Source: Rhipicephalus microplus
Lineage: Eukaryota > Arthropoda > Arachnida > Ixodida > Ixodidae
Assembly: GCF_043290135.1 (NCBI RefSeq)
Contig: NC_134700.1
Location: forward strand, 157,062,053-157,126,052
Direction: 5' to 3'
Length of the DNA stretch: 64,000 bases
The notes below the pieces were generated by a model. It was not told the DNA's origin and did not search any database. It saw only the letters and a program-made list of their open reading frames with translations. Both the position numbers and the translations under genes were made by a program. This document shows positions 22,961 through 34,110 of this stretch, piece after piece. Numbering within the stretch: position 1 is the stretch's first letter; each line of letters begins with the position of its first letter.

Positions 22961-23945
22961 ATCCCCACAGCAGTCCGCGCTACCTACATGGTAACCCCAT
23001 TCCAAAAAATTTAACCCGAAACACAACAAAGGCATATTCCTGGCCCGCACTTGCGCGATCCTCGAACGGGCCGCAGCGAATCGCAACTCTACCGTATTCG
23101 TCGATGCGGCAACATACGGTAACTCCTCCAACTACGCACTGGCGGTAGTAGATGACGATGGAGCCTTGTGCTCAGCCGCCTTGGTTAGGCTAGCAACGAG
23201 CGCCGTAGCTGAGCAGGTTGCTACATATTTAGCGATGATGAACCCCTCCCACACCGATGTCTTCACAGACTATCGCACCACCATTCGGGCTTATGAAACC
23301 GGCAACCATGCTAGAGAAGCAGCCCACATTTTACAGACACGCAAATCCATGGTCTCGCACTACCTCTCTTGGTTCTCTGCCCACATGGGCAAAGAATCTA
23401 GCCACAGTGAGCCAACCTCAACGAAATGACTCATGATCGAGAGTGAGAACTGACCCGCCGCGACGATCATTCAGCCACTGAAGAGCTGAGCCCAGATGTA
23501 CGGATTAATGACCCTTTACTGACATTCCATGAAATCACCTCTGACTACCCAAAACCACTGAAGCGAATACCGTTTACCACATATAAAGCTCGAACTCACG
23601 CAAGAGGTAGCCTTTCGCATGCTTCAACCGAAATTGTACTCATTGTGGGGCCGACTCAGCCATTAAAACTCACCCATAAATGTACAATGCCCCTCTGGCA
23701 ATGTCCCGCGTTACCTCAGAGACCTCTCACCACTGAGTTCGGGTGGGAAGAGGCACTGAAGATCCCCGAACTCCTACACCAACTCAAGGCAGTCCAGAGG
23801 GCCCAGGAACTGGTGGAATGCCACCACGTTCCCGCCCCGACTAGGCCGTCGTCTACAGTAGAGGCTGCTAATATTTCCCTCGTGAACATCCTGGTGGCTA
23901 AAACTCCTCAGGACCTTTTAAAGAAATTCTTCACTGACTGACTAA
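22961..23945 (+). pseudogene. LINE B: RNase H and C-terminal end of an I-group LINE
   Basis: An open segment from about 23010 to 23429 carries NSTVFVDAATYG, ALAVVDDDGAL, AEQVATYLAMMNPSH, DVFTDYRTTIRAYETG and LSWFSAHMG. These are the four blocks of an RNase H domain, with Asp (FVDA), Glu (AEQ) and Asp (FTD) recognisable. After a gap the C-terminal tail with PLWQCPALPQRP and FGWEEALKIPELLHQLKAVQ runs to 23941. The same blocks appear in the 44.6-48.3-kb element, so both belong to related I-group LINEs. The RT is missing and there is a stop at 23427. Confidence 0.82.
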
Positions 23946-26635
23946 CTGTGGTGCAACGTCCTGGAATCACCATAATAATATTACATGTCGCTGCATGTAT
24001 GTGAACCTGAATACAGATACGAAAATCTGACTGTTCTGTCGCGCAATATTGATCACTGTTCGACGACATTTAAATAGCATCAGAAATTAATAAATATGCC
24101 GATATTTATGAAAACTTGCACAAAAAAAAAGAATGGCTGACGATAATTTTTTGAAGTTAAAGAAAAGAAAGAAAGCGTGCGTTGTTTGCTATATTAAAAA
24201 TGGCATCCATCTTAAAGCGCAGTACAGTGTGCATTTAAATATAAGCTTTTTTAGGCACAGAAAAAACGACAAGCTATGGTACTAGACTCAGAGGATGCCC
24301 GCTTTGTTATCGCTCTATGTCGGCAAACAACCAAAAGGCCTGCCATAACCACGACTATAAGAGGCGATCATGGCTGTAGAATTTGCGCTAGTTTCTTCGA
24401 AGCGCTGATGTAGTCAGAGTGCGCCCAGGCCCTCCACAGCTTTTAAATATCACGAGATATGAGCAGCAAATGTGAACTGTGCACGAACTGCGGTCAGCCT
24501 GTCCGAAATCGCTTTGGATTAGAGTTCGCGGAAATGTCCACAATCTACCATCGCATGCAGCAAAATTCTATGGGGCGTGCCTAATAAGAAGAAAAAAGTG
24601 GATGGTAGGCTCTAACCTGCCGCCGCCGAAATTTGAGTCGTTCCTTTAGCTAAAACATTTTTATAGAATTTACGACGTATGGTACTTCCACCTATTTCAT
24701 TTTGCTAGCCCTAATCGATTCACAATGCCCGGAAGAATTGCTAAATTTTTGTTTTGCGAATTCAAGCTATGCTTGTTTTCAGTAATAGATAAAATAAACA
24801 AGTTCTTTTACTAGTACACGATCAAAAAGCGGAAGCTCTCTTTCATTTTGTTTGATGCCTTCATTATATGCTTGCATATACCCGAAACGCGTGTTCCACG
24901 AAAGTTCACAAGCACTTTCTGGCAGGCGTAGAGTTGATGCGGCAATTTACTCCGGCAACCTAATATAGTTGACCTAGTTGTGAATCTCAATCTTCACACT
25001 GAAAGAATTATCTAGCATAATTTGCAGTTCTGTCGAGTAAATTGTTTTTTTTTCTCGTCGGATAAAATGTTTTGTAGTTTTAAAAAAGCCTAACTGCTAG
25101 TTAAACGCGAAATTTTTTGAATGCTTTATTAGCACTATTAAACAAAACTTCTTTAGTAGCCCAAGCGCTGTTTTGAAGTTCTGCAAACAAATATCAATTT
25201 TATATACATTTTTCTATCGTGCTAACTTTGGCAAAAGCAAGCGAACTCTTGAGAAACTCTTTCACGCAAAAATGTTTCGCTGCAATACCCCATTGGGTAC
25301 TGGAAAGGGATCTGCGTTTTATCGGCAGAATGTGCGATGGTCGAGCACCACGTCTGGCACACTTGGCGTGGTATGACTCAGCAGTTTCATGCAACATCGC
25401 GTATTATGAAAAAAATATAGTAGCCTGCCCATTAAAGTGGTGTTCTCTTTTCCAAGCGGTAATGCTGCAATCATATAATAAAGCCTTGATGACTATTGAA
25501 AAGTTATTCCCTTTAGCGAACTGGTACGGTAAGGTTGCTTTATATTTCTGGTAACATATGCTGCTTTAATAACACTGCGTGTGCATAACATTATTCGCGG
25601 ATGGTGTGAAGGGCTCAATATTGGGTCACAGCAATCGGCCTACTCTTGAAAGCGACAGGAACGGACTACCTCATCGTATTCAATTCCTTGCTTTGGTTCT
25701 CAGGGGCTTCTCGATCTATTGACACAGCTCTCGTCACGACGGTGCCAGAATCGAATCCTTATGATTTGCTCAGTGATTAGACTGCATGGAGGTGGGCGCG
25801 CGTTCTCGGCTGCCTATTATGTTTTGTTGGCCTCACCACGCATGATGCCTTGATTTTTTTTGCGGCTAGCTTGCTTCTTATTCGGGCTTGTATATAGCAT
25901 TATTGTGGAGTGGGATATGGATCCGATGTGTGGAATCATTCACCCACCGATGTGTCAAGCAAATTTATTCTACGAGTTGTTGCGGCAAGCGTCAGGAGAG
26001 AGAAAACAAACAAACAACGTATTGCCGCGATATATTGCGTTGCAAGCAAGAAACACGGGTCGCATGACTGTCAACGCAACGTGTGTAATCACTTTTTTTT
26101 CTGTCGGTGTGCTAGCAACTGCCAATGAGCTGTAGATTAAAGTACAAGAGCAGAGCGCGATTGGTATTTGCTTGTCTCGCATGTGCGCCTTCTTTATGGC
26201 ATGTGCAGACACGCGGGCGAACTTTCAGCGCCCTCGAATCGTGTACTGTAGACAAAAGTTAGCCGAAACCGGGATTCTTGTGGTTGATAACCTCTGAAAG
26301 CTTCCTTGCTCTGAAAGTCATATCACGTTGAAGAAGGCGGTGGTTTAATAGTGTTTTAACCACCGCCGCTTAGTAAAAGGATATAGTGATCTAACTTATT
26401 GCGTATACACATGCGACGTTTAACCATAGTGTCAACACAACTGAAACTGTGTGCTTAAGCTTACTTTATAGACTAAAGCGGATGTGGTCGACATGACAGC
26501 ATGGCATTACAGCAAACTTATTGCGGTGTAGATAAATCATGGCACGAAGGCAAAGCCTCAGGCTGAGTCGGTAACTCTGACCCCTTAGGCACCGCCAGGC
26601 TAAAGGCTTTTTCGATGTTATGCGCTCTCCGGATG
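23946..26635. other. Gene-poor AT-rich stretch
   Basis: No recognisable gene. A plus-strand frame at 25219-25554 contains PHWVLERDLRFIGRMCDGR but resembles nothing I know and could be repeat-derived. A small hairpin (GGCGGTGGTT ... AACCACCGCC) lies near 26336-26369. Confidence 0.5.
26336..26369. repeat. Short hairpin, ~12-bp arms
   Basis: GGCGGTGGTTTAA pairs with TTAACCACCGCC across about nine bases. No U-run follows, so terminator function is not implied. Confidence 0.5.
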
Positions 26636-26639
26636 TTCA

Positions 26640-27420
26640 AGAAATGATCGGATCGTGGAGGACACACTGATCGTTTTTCGAGTCTTATCATCCTCGATGT
26701 TGAGATCTGAGCCCTTTTGGTTGGGGCAGAGTCGGAACATTTATAATAAAATGGACATGGAAAGTGCCCACTACGTTAACATTCGGGACGAAATTTGTGT
26801 TCACAACGTTCATACTGCGCGCAAAAATCGCCGTCGATTTAGTCGAGCACAAATCTATGAGATATAATGTGACAACCTGAGTTCTTTTAGCTGCTGATGA
26901 GGGTGAGGAAAAATGTCCTGCCGACCATATATTGCGAGGTGGTCTAGTGAACAATAAACTGGTTCTTTGAAGGGCCTGTAGCCATCCCAGAGCAGTTCTT
27001 GACCTGGGGTGCGGTATCTGATATCTCATACAGCATAATGAGCCTCGTCGTTAGAACGTTAGCCACTGCAACTTAGCGAGGGGCCTTCATGAGCCGCGAC
27101 CAGACTCAGTGTGTGCTATCCAATTTCTCGCTGTGGTGAGTATTTAGGCTCTTAAGAGGTAACTTCTGCATGCTCTTCTATTGAGATGAGCCGGTTGAGT
27201 AACTTTTAATAGCTATACAGAAATCATAGAATAAGATGGAGCTTTTCCTCACTGTAAGTGCCAGAGTTATGCTTCCTTCTCCAGCTTCGCGGATATAACT
27301 CACTCTCAGAGATAGTACTCTTAATAATTTGCCATTGTCATCGACAATGACAAATACTGTGTCACCGTAAGCAGGATGCAGTGAATGCAATAGCAACAAA
27401 CTGTAGCGATACACGAAATG
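26640..27420 (-). pseudogene. Highly decayed LINE RNase H/C-terminal remnant
   Basis: The minus strand near 27345-27230 reads AYGDTVFVIVDDNGKLLRV and then ITLALT, resembling the first two RNase H blocks of I-group LINEs. Near 27190 comes IAIKSYSTG, the position of the D-S-x-x-A block. Further down (about 26930-26890) a frame with IFPHPHQQLKE resembles the conserved YPPPHxxLxx segment of the C-terminal region. Many stops and frame changes. The alignment is by eye and moderate at best. Confidence 0.45.
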
Positions 27421-29739
27421 AGACTAGCAGCTACCTCTTTTGGATTCGATCTCACTTACTTCTACGAAATTCTGGTGTTACAGAACACGCCTGCTTCAAG
27501 AATACTTTTCGCACAGTCTATTCACGTTGACAGAGTGGCGCGTATTGCAGCCCGCGAATGGCTGCCTAGATAGCATGCGCGCCAGCGGCCGTGCACTTAG
27601 AATTGAAGTTCACTGTTTTGCCTGAGGAGCCACCTCCGTCTCACATTTTTTAATCTTTGTTAAAGACAGGAGGGGCGCTTCCTTTCTGCTTGAGCATTTG
27701 ACGGCTCGCGTGAGAGGCAGGGGATCTTATCGCCCTCTCAGCGACGGAGATGGGCGAGCTCGTTTGATCTCTGCCTCAGCCACGTGTGTCACCCTCGCCC
27801 ACACGCTGTTATCCGCAAGTAGAAAGTATGATGTTCTGAGACAATTTATGAATTTGGAGTTTATACGTGACATGGCGGTGACGGTGGCGGCAAAAACCCG
27901 TCGATACAGTCCATATCACTGCTTTCACAATAATAACGTAGCGTTGGCCAGATCCAAAACTAGTTGCACCAACAAAAGAGCTGAGCTTTGTTGTTGGTTC
28001 GGTTTGACCACAATTTATTTAGCATTCGTGTCTCCCTTGCGTCCGTTAGCGACAGAACGAGTATTTCTGGGCGTAGGGTCTAGAAATAATGGTGTCTCCA
28101 ACTACTTGAGTAGTGCGAATTCGGGGACGTCGACACTCCGAAGCAATACTCTAACACTCAAGTAAAATTTTAGACTCTGCCCTAAATGTAATACCACTGG
28201 GAGATCTATCTGAAGAAGCGATCGGCGAGAAAAAAAAGGCGCCACCGCTTGTTAGGAGATAGCACGCTACTCGTTTTCAGTTAACACGATCTCGAAAGAA
28301 GATAATTTTGGGCAGGTTAGGGAAGTATAAAGTTCAATGAATTCCCTGCAAAAGAACTCAGAAAGGTCTAATATACAGCACATGAAATTTCTTTTTCACA
28401 AATGCCCTGGCGAAACAAGTTTTCAGCTCCAATCAAATGTTTTGCCGGCGTCTTGCATTTACGAGTGACACCTGTGTCAGCGGCATGAGCTTACGGGGGC
28501 TTTCGTTGATGAAGCCCACGTATCGCCGCCCTCATTTTTAACCAGACCGTGCGAGCGTCGACCACCCAGTATATGAGGGGCATTTCAGATGCGAAATGAA
28601 CGAGAATACGCACATGCCCGTGATGATCAGTCTTCTGCAACTGACTTCTGCTAAGCTTTTCTGGGAACCAGACACCAGGGCTCCCGGAACAAGCGCTTAT
28701 AGAGACTCTGCGGTCAATGCACGCGCGTTTAGGCTAAAGAAATTGAGCGGCTGTACCATAGTCCTCGCACCCATGAATAAAGGCGACCAAAATTCGGAGT
28801 GCCATAATGAGTTTGGCCCCTATTTAAAACAGCGCGTGACGTCATGAAATAAAGAACGTGACCACCAAAAATGAATGTGTCATAATTCATTTTATAGTTT
28901 CGCTTTGTTGCCAGTTAAAATCGTAGCTCTTCATTTTTATAACGTACATGGGATCTCGGCTGCTATTACGGGCATTTCCGAATTCGCCTATGTTGTCCAA
29001 TTCCTTCATTGGTCAACTCTAATACGCTAGGAGGGCTGCTTCGGCCTCTCATAGAAGCCTAAAGAGCTGTCATGATATTTGACAACCTAGGTAATATTGT
29101 TGCTCTTGAATACTGTCCATACTTTCTGTCTACTTGCACTTTGAATATTTAATATGTACGGTTGTTTTTCCTGATCTGTCAACAAATAGGAGAGAATTAA
29201 GCCGAATGCTTATACGTTCGTTTTTTATCTAATCTATTGGCAATACTTCATTTTAAAGGTGAAATTCAACAAGCACCAAATCAATCAGAAGTTGGCTGTT
29301 AATGTCGCTTCAATTTTTTTCGCAGACAGCTGGCCGGGGTTCTTATGTCAGAGCATTTGATAAATCATCTCTACATTGCAGGGGCAAGATGACGACGAGT
29401 ACAGAGGTATGTTACAATTATTCTGTACATTTTCTTCTACGTGTAGAAGTTTGTATTGAAGCTGTCAGCGAGCCTAATATTTGATGAATATAATGACAAC
29501 GCTAATATTTCCACAATTGTAGACTATCCTTAATAAAGTGGAAACAATTGGTAGGGTAAAGCCCCGGAGTTTATTCAAAACAAATGCAAGTCTACGAACT
29601 CCCTTCCCCTTCCCTAATTTTTGGTCGCGCCTGATTTCTAGGTCCTAGAAAATTGCCAGTGAGCTTAAGGTGCTATCCCACATCATCATTATATTTCAAA
29701 TATCAAAGAGATTTTTGAAAAAATGCCAGAGAGACGCTG
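27421..29739. other. No recognised gene; one long frame of unknown nature
   Basis: A 155-codon plus frame (27698-28165) begins in a GC-rich patch rich in Arg/Ser and then becomes AT-rich. It has no domain I recognise and looks like repeat DNA. The rest is AT-rich with nothing supportable. Confidence 0.45.
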
Positions 29740-29751
29740 TCACGCCCACTG

Positions 29752-29985
29752 TTGCAAGCACAACAGCGTCAGCGTGATAATTGCTCGAGCGCGTTCGCCC
29801 GGACGAACGCCCGCTATCGGCGGGAGTTTCTCCAGCGGCACTTTAGGTTCGGCTGCGACGTCTGTGACCACCTGTGGTTGAAGAACACAAACCGTGATTG
29901 CGAAACGCATTGCGAAACGCATTTAACCACTCATTACACTCCTCCACATTATCATGTGATGCGCAATGTGTGGCATGTAAAATAA
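29752..29985 (+). pseudogene. Possible Helitron-type N-terminal fragment
   Basis: A 77-codon frame with RYRREFLQRHFRFGCDVCD followed by HLWLKN. The pattern 'FG-x-C-x-V-C-D-x-LW' resembles the short Cys-containing motif found near the start of some Helitron replicase-helicase proteins. The upstream Gln/Arg-rich residues fit the basic N-terminus of such proteins. No Rep or helicase motif follows, so at best this is a fragment. It may be a chance frame; the match is from memory only. Confidence 0.35.
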
Positions 29986-29989
29986 ACAC

Positions 29990-30620
29990 TGTGGTGAACT
30001 AATTGAAGATAATAACTAATATTAAATGAAAATATTTGCAAAAGGCTACGTTGCAGGGTCGGATTGAGCCTCCGGCTAAGCACGGGGGCCGCACGTTTCA
30101 GCTTTCACTGATTACCCATCTGCACGGAGTACTTGAGTGGTGATTTTTCGTTTCACCCAGCCATCTAGCCTAAAAAAAAACTAGCAAAGGCGACCTCTTT
30201 CTCACCCTAAAAAAAGGAAGAAAGCAATATGAAACAATTTGCATTCCCACCTCCAGTTCGCTCAGAGCTACCGCTTGGGTGTCATGTGTATAGTTATCAT
30301 CGCTTTTTTTTTCTTACCAATGTCCAAGGTAAGGCTTCTATTTTTTAATTGTTTTTTTTCTTACTCTATGACTGTGCTAAGCCAGTGGCATTGCGACGCT
30401 GTGGTATCATATTTTCGAATGCCTGAACTGCGTGTTATGAAAGCGTTTATATATACATGCGATTACTAAGCGATTATGTATTTGAGATCTTGCTGCTAAT
30501 AGGACTCACGAGAAAAATAATACCATAGTAACTCGGTCAGTTGACGCCACATCATAAATAACAACGTATCACTGGTGTTTATGACTGGTGGCCGATATCA
30601 GTTTTAATCAGTTTTTTCAG
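29990..30620. other. No gene seen
   Basis: AT-rich, with several A and T runs. No supportable features. Confidence 0.55.
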
Positions 30621-30624
30621 CACT

Positions 30625-30832
30625 CTGTGAAGATTCAGGTCGCGGGATTGAATCCCGGCAGCAGCGGCTGCATTTCCGATGGATGCGTAAACGTTGTAGG
30701 CCCGTGTGCTCAAATTTGGCTGCACGTTAAAGAACCGCATATGGTCCAAATTTCCGGAACTTTTCACTACGGCCTCCCTCATAATCACACAGTGGTTTTG
30801 AGGCGTGAAACCCCACATATTAATCAAATCAA
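30625..30832 (+). mobile_element. Ruka-like SINE, copy 2 (5'-truncated)
   Basis: It begins within the tRNA-related head at the B box (GGTCGCGGGATTGAATCCC, 30639-30657). The body motifs GGCTGCACGTTAAAGAACC and GGTCCAAATTTCCGGA follow, and it ends AAACCCCACATATTAATCAA. Most of the A-box part is missing. Confidence 0.85.
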
Positions 30833-31539
30833 TCCTGTGAGGAATAACTACGTTTGTACCTTATGATTCAGCAAACGATAATCAACCATTTCTCGTAGCC
30901 CAAGGAGTACCCTAACTGAAGTCAAGTGTGATATTAGCCTCATGCCTCCATGAAGCGCACTTCGTTTTGATAATACTGAGATCTGTGCTATAGCGCGTGC
31001 ATTAGCGCTGACGTTATGTCAGTTCACTAGTTACTCATGCAGTGCAGTCACGTGTGGACGCCAGTGTATTGGTCGTTTCTGGTAAGCCAAATAAACAAAA
31101 TCAGGCAATGAAAAAAAACAGGTCTTTATTTTTTCCCCTTAGAAACGAATAGAGCACACAGTGCAACAGCTGAAGAGCTGTGCGAAGGAGACGACCCGAG
31201 TAGGCCCGGCGTCTTGCGTGAAAGGGAGCATCAGCGCTGCAGAAAAGTGACAGAAGTGGTGTGCATATAGCAAATATCTTGGTGCCGCAGCTGGTACCAG
31301 CCTAGACAGCTATTTCTAGATGTTATTTGTTTATTTTCATACGTGTGTTCTAAAAAATAAGCAAGCCCTCGCTGTGCTGTACCTCTATGCAAAGCTTGGT
31401 TCGGTTCTGCGCAATACGCACTGTTATTTTGTCGCGGCGGCACGGTACGTACTGAACAAAAAAAGTTCCTGGCTTTTCCTTGCGAATGTTATGCAGCGTC
31501 GCCTGAGAACTTGCGTGGAAGCTAAGCCCGCAGGTTGTC
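30833..31539. other. No gene seen
   Basis: Non-coding AT-rich DNA. A CTTTATTTTTTCCC block (about 31122-31137) could be a polyadenylation region of a minus-strand repeat but nothing else supports that. Confidence 0.5.
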
Positions 31540-31672
31540 GCTCTGCTAAGCTCGAGGACACGGGTTCGGTTTCCGGCTATGGCGGCCGTATTTTAGATGA
31601 AACCGAATGCGAAAATTACCTGGCGTGTGCCTAAATCCAAGTATCAGTGAATAAGTAGATTTAGGTGCATGT
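31540..31672 (+). mobile_element. Ruka-like SINE, copy 3 (partial)
   Basis: CTAAGCTCGAGGACACGGG followed by TTCGGTTTCC matches the anticodon-arm to B-box part of this SINE. The body wording GGCGGCCGTATTTTAGATGA and TAGATTTAGGTGCATG is shared. It stops before the CGTTAAAGAACC motif. Confidence 0.65.
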
Positions 31673-32975
31673 CAGAGAATGCAGACTTGCCTATACTCTT
31701 GCATCCTTCAAGTTCATCCGGTGTTTCTGGTACGTATATAACCACAGCAATTTCATTACTTTTGCCTAAAACACGAAGCCACGGCTAGCTTTAGCTAATA
31801 TATGATAGGATATGGATAGGGCATGGTGTTTTTGGATACATTCGAAAAACATTTCCTAAACGGTAAGTGGTAAAACTGTGGACAGTTTAAATTTATCTGA
31901 AGAATTCCGATTTCATTGGTCATTATAATCCTGTTCTGTTCTTTACAGAAAAACCGTGTCCTAAGCCGCCGTGAATACATCCGCCGGTTAGGGTGGTATA
32001 AACTTCGAAACGTCTTGTCAACATTATCTCTGGACAAGCCCCATCGCAACCTTGACAAAGGGCTCATCGAGAACGGATCGAGAAAAGTCTTCACTTCACT
32101 TTATTTTCCTTAAATAGTGTCTACATAACTTACATACATTTACAACATAGTGGCTACGATGCACGTACAGGATAGTGGCTACAAGTCAATGTGCAGATAG
32201 TCATCGTGCGATAACGCGCTACGACATCCTAATTTGTGTCCACTGGTGGCACTGGGGAGTGGCAAGCGATGTTGAATACCTTCCAGAGTAGCCTTCAGGA
32301 TATATCAAAACAAAAGTTTGTGTTCCACTACACACAAGCGTAGGTATGTTGTATGCAAATATTCGCGCTTGTGCGTGTACGCTTGCGAAGTGTATGCGCT
32401 TGTCTGTACTACTGAATTCAGACAACTAAAATACGCTTCCTCATTTTGGCTGCAATCATTTTGGCTGCATCATTTGGGCTGCAAAATATTTCCTTTCTCC
32501 TTCACACTGTTAGAATGTGCCTCACACTTTTATAATTTTATGAAATGATAGCTTGAATATTTTAGTTCGCATAAAACTCCCCATGCGTGTGACGGCAGAA
32601 TGCGGTGCCACTATCGTTTTCACGGAATTTTTAACTAATATCTAACACGCACAAAAAAAAACGACGTGGGTCGTTAAGCTGCTGATTTCATAATATGGAA
32701 AAATTTCTCAGACCGTGCTTAAAAGTGTAGTTGAGGCAGACAGTTACTGTGTGGAATCTATAAGTGTCCATGGTGGGAGAGAGGTGTGAAAGGGGCCCTT
32801 CCTCCCTCCACCCCTTCCCCCTCCGACCACGTACGTTATCAACACTTGCCCTTCAACCAAGTCACACCGGCTCTCACCTCATCTACCGCCACAATAAAAC
32901 ACGAGTCTGCATCCCCAAACACAACATGCGGCCGATGCTTACAGTATGCACTTGAGAAAGCAGAAATTTTCTTGC
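31673..32975. other. No gene; possible retroelement tail fragment
   Basis: Around 32005-32075 the plus strand reads ACTTCGAAACGTCTTGTCAA and CCTTGACAAAGGGCTC. The pairing of 'tgacaaagg' with 'cgaaacgtc' recalls 3' regions of Penelope-like elements, but no protein motif supports it. Otherwise nothing seen. Confidence 0.3.
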
Positions 32976-32981
32976 GCATAC

Positions 32982-33221
32982 CTGCTCGTCAAGGCGCTTG
33001 TCGTCGAGCGCTGTCACTGGTGCCTCATCCATCAGCGGTGGGTGTTCCCAGAGGACATCAGCGGCGTCGAAATTTGGAGCGCCCAGCAACGTGTCCACTT
33101 CGGCAGTGGTGTTCTTGCTCTTATCGGTTACAAAGTCCCACGGTGGGTATGTCTCCGGGAATGGGGGCCACGTGAAAGGCCCCAAGGTTGACGTCGTCGT
33201 AGTTCGTGGCCTCAGTGAAAC
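32982..33221 (-). CDS. Putative internal exon of a host gene (80 codons)
   Basis: A minus-strand frame in a GC-rich island. It is preceded by a T-rich tract and ...CGAAG at the acceptor and ends GACGAGCAG|GTATGC, a good donor. The exon would be exactly 240 bp with phase 0 at both ends. It encodes a Pro/Thr- and acid-rich segment with TLGPFTWPPFPETYPPWDF and two or three possible N-glycosylation sites (such as NTT). No domain is recognised. It could be an extracellular linker exon of the membrane-protein gene whose first exons may lie at 54.2 and 52.2 kb on the same strand; that link is inference and phases require at least one more exon between. The predicted acceptor is the weaker of the two sites. 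Confidence 0.5.
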
Positions 33222-33779
33222 CTTCGATACAAACCACGCAAAAAAATTATTTTGAAGCTGTGTATTGCGACCTACAATCACGTTTGTTATATCGCCACTC
33301 AACTCGCAAAATCAACATTTTTTTTATTTTCATTTAAAAATACTACAATTGTCCAAAGGATATGAAAGAACAAAACAATATAGAAAATGGCACTTATCTA
33401 GGCAGTCAAGTTAGGCAAGCTGAATTGAATTATTTACAAAATATAAGAATGAATCTAATACGTTGGCTGTATGAACGCACACATCTTTTGTTGTTATCTA
33501 CAGTATTGCAGCCACGATAACAACGCTTATTCATACACAAGTCAAATAGAACTCGGCGAAATGAAATACATTATGCCGAATGACGGAACTCATAATTAAG
33601 CTTGTGATCTAGCAGATGTGAGCAGCATGTAAGGACAAAAATTGTTTAGTAGCTACAGTATAGGTAAAATAACTTCACTCAATCGCAATCGTTAAAAAAA
33701 GAACGACATATACAGAAACTGTTTTAAGGGGTGAAGCTTCTTTTAATCTAACTTTGTCCTGCGTGTGGTGCAACTGAAA
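33222..33779. other. No gene seen
   Basis: AT-rich, likely intronic if the flanking exon is real. No repeat recognised with confidence. Confidence 0.5.
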
Positions 33780-34110
33780 AAAGAAGAAGCGAGAAACCGC
33801 GAGGAGGTACGAGAAAAAAAAATGGCAGCATATCCACGGAGTCAATGATGGGGAGTGGGGCGAAGCAATCGTCCGTCCATTCGTTCTTGCTTCCATCCGT
33901 TCCTGCGTACGTCTGTGTAACCGTCCATGCGTCCATCCACCCGTACGTGCGTACGTCTGTTCGTGCGTGCGTCCCTGCGTTCGTCCATGCATCCGCGCCT
34001 GCGTCCGTTCATGCGTCCATCCATGCATCTGTCTGTGTGTCCGTTCGTCCATCTATTCAGCACTCCAAGTACCACCATCTCGCATCTTTTCATCATATAT
34101 TCTCCATATA
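33780..34110 (+). repeat. Degenerate GTCC/CGTC minisatellite inside a tick repeat, copy 1
   Basis: A run of about 200 bases (33870-34055) of imperfect 4-bp and 8-bp units (GTCCATCC, GTGCGTAC, GTCCGTTC). It starts just after ACGGAGTCAATGATGGGGAG and GGGGCGAAGCA (33838-33867). The same lead-in occurs in reverse at 43935-43970, so both are copies of one element. Long Arg/Thr/Met- or Ser/Val-rich frames across it on either strand are artefacts of the repeat. Confidence 0.8.

Noticed and set aside
25219..25554. Possible protein-coding gene of 111 codons
   Set aside because: No recognised domain, weak composition and overlap with an antisense frame; may be repeat DNA.
27698..28165. 155-codon frame as a gene
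   Set aside because: Composition changes abruptly midway and no motif or splice context supports it.
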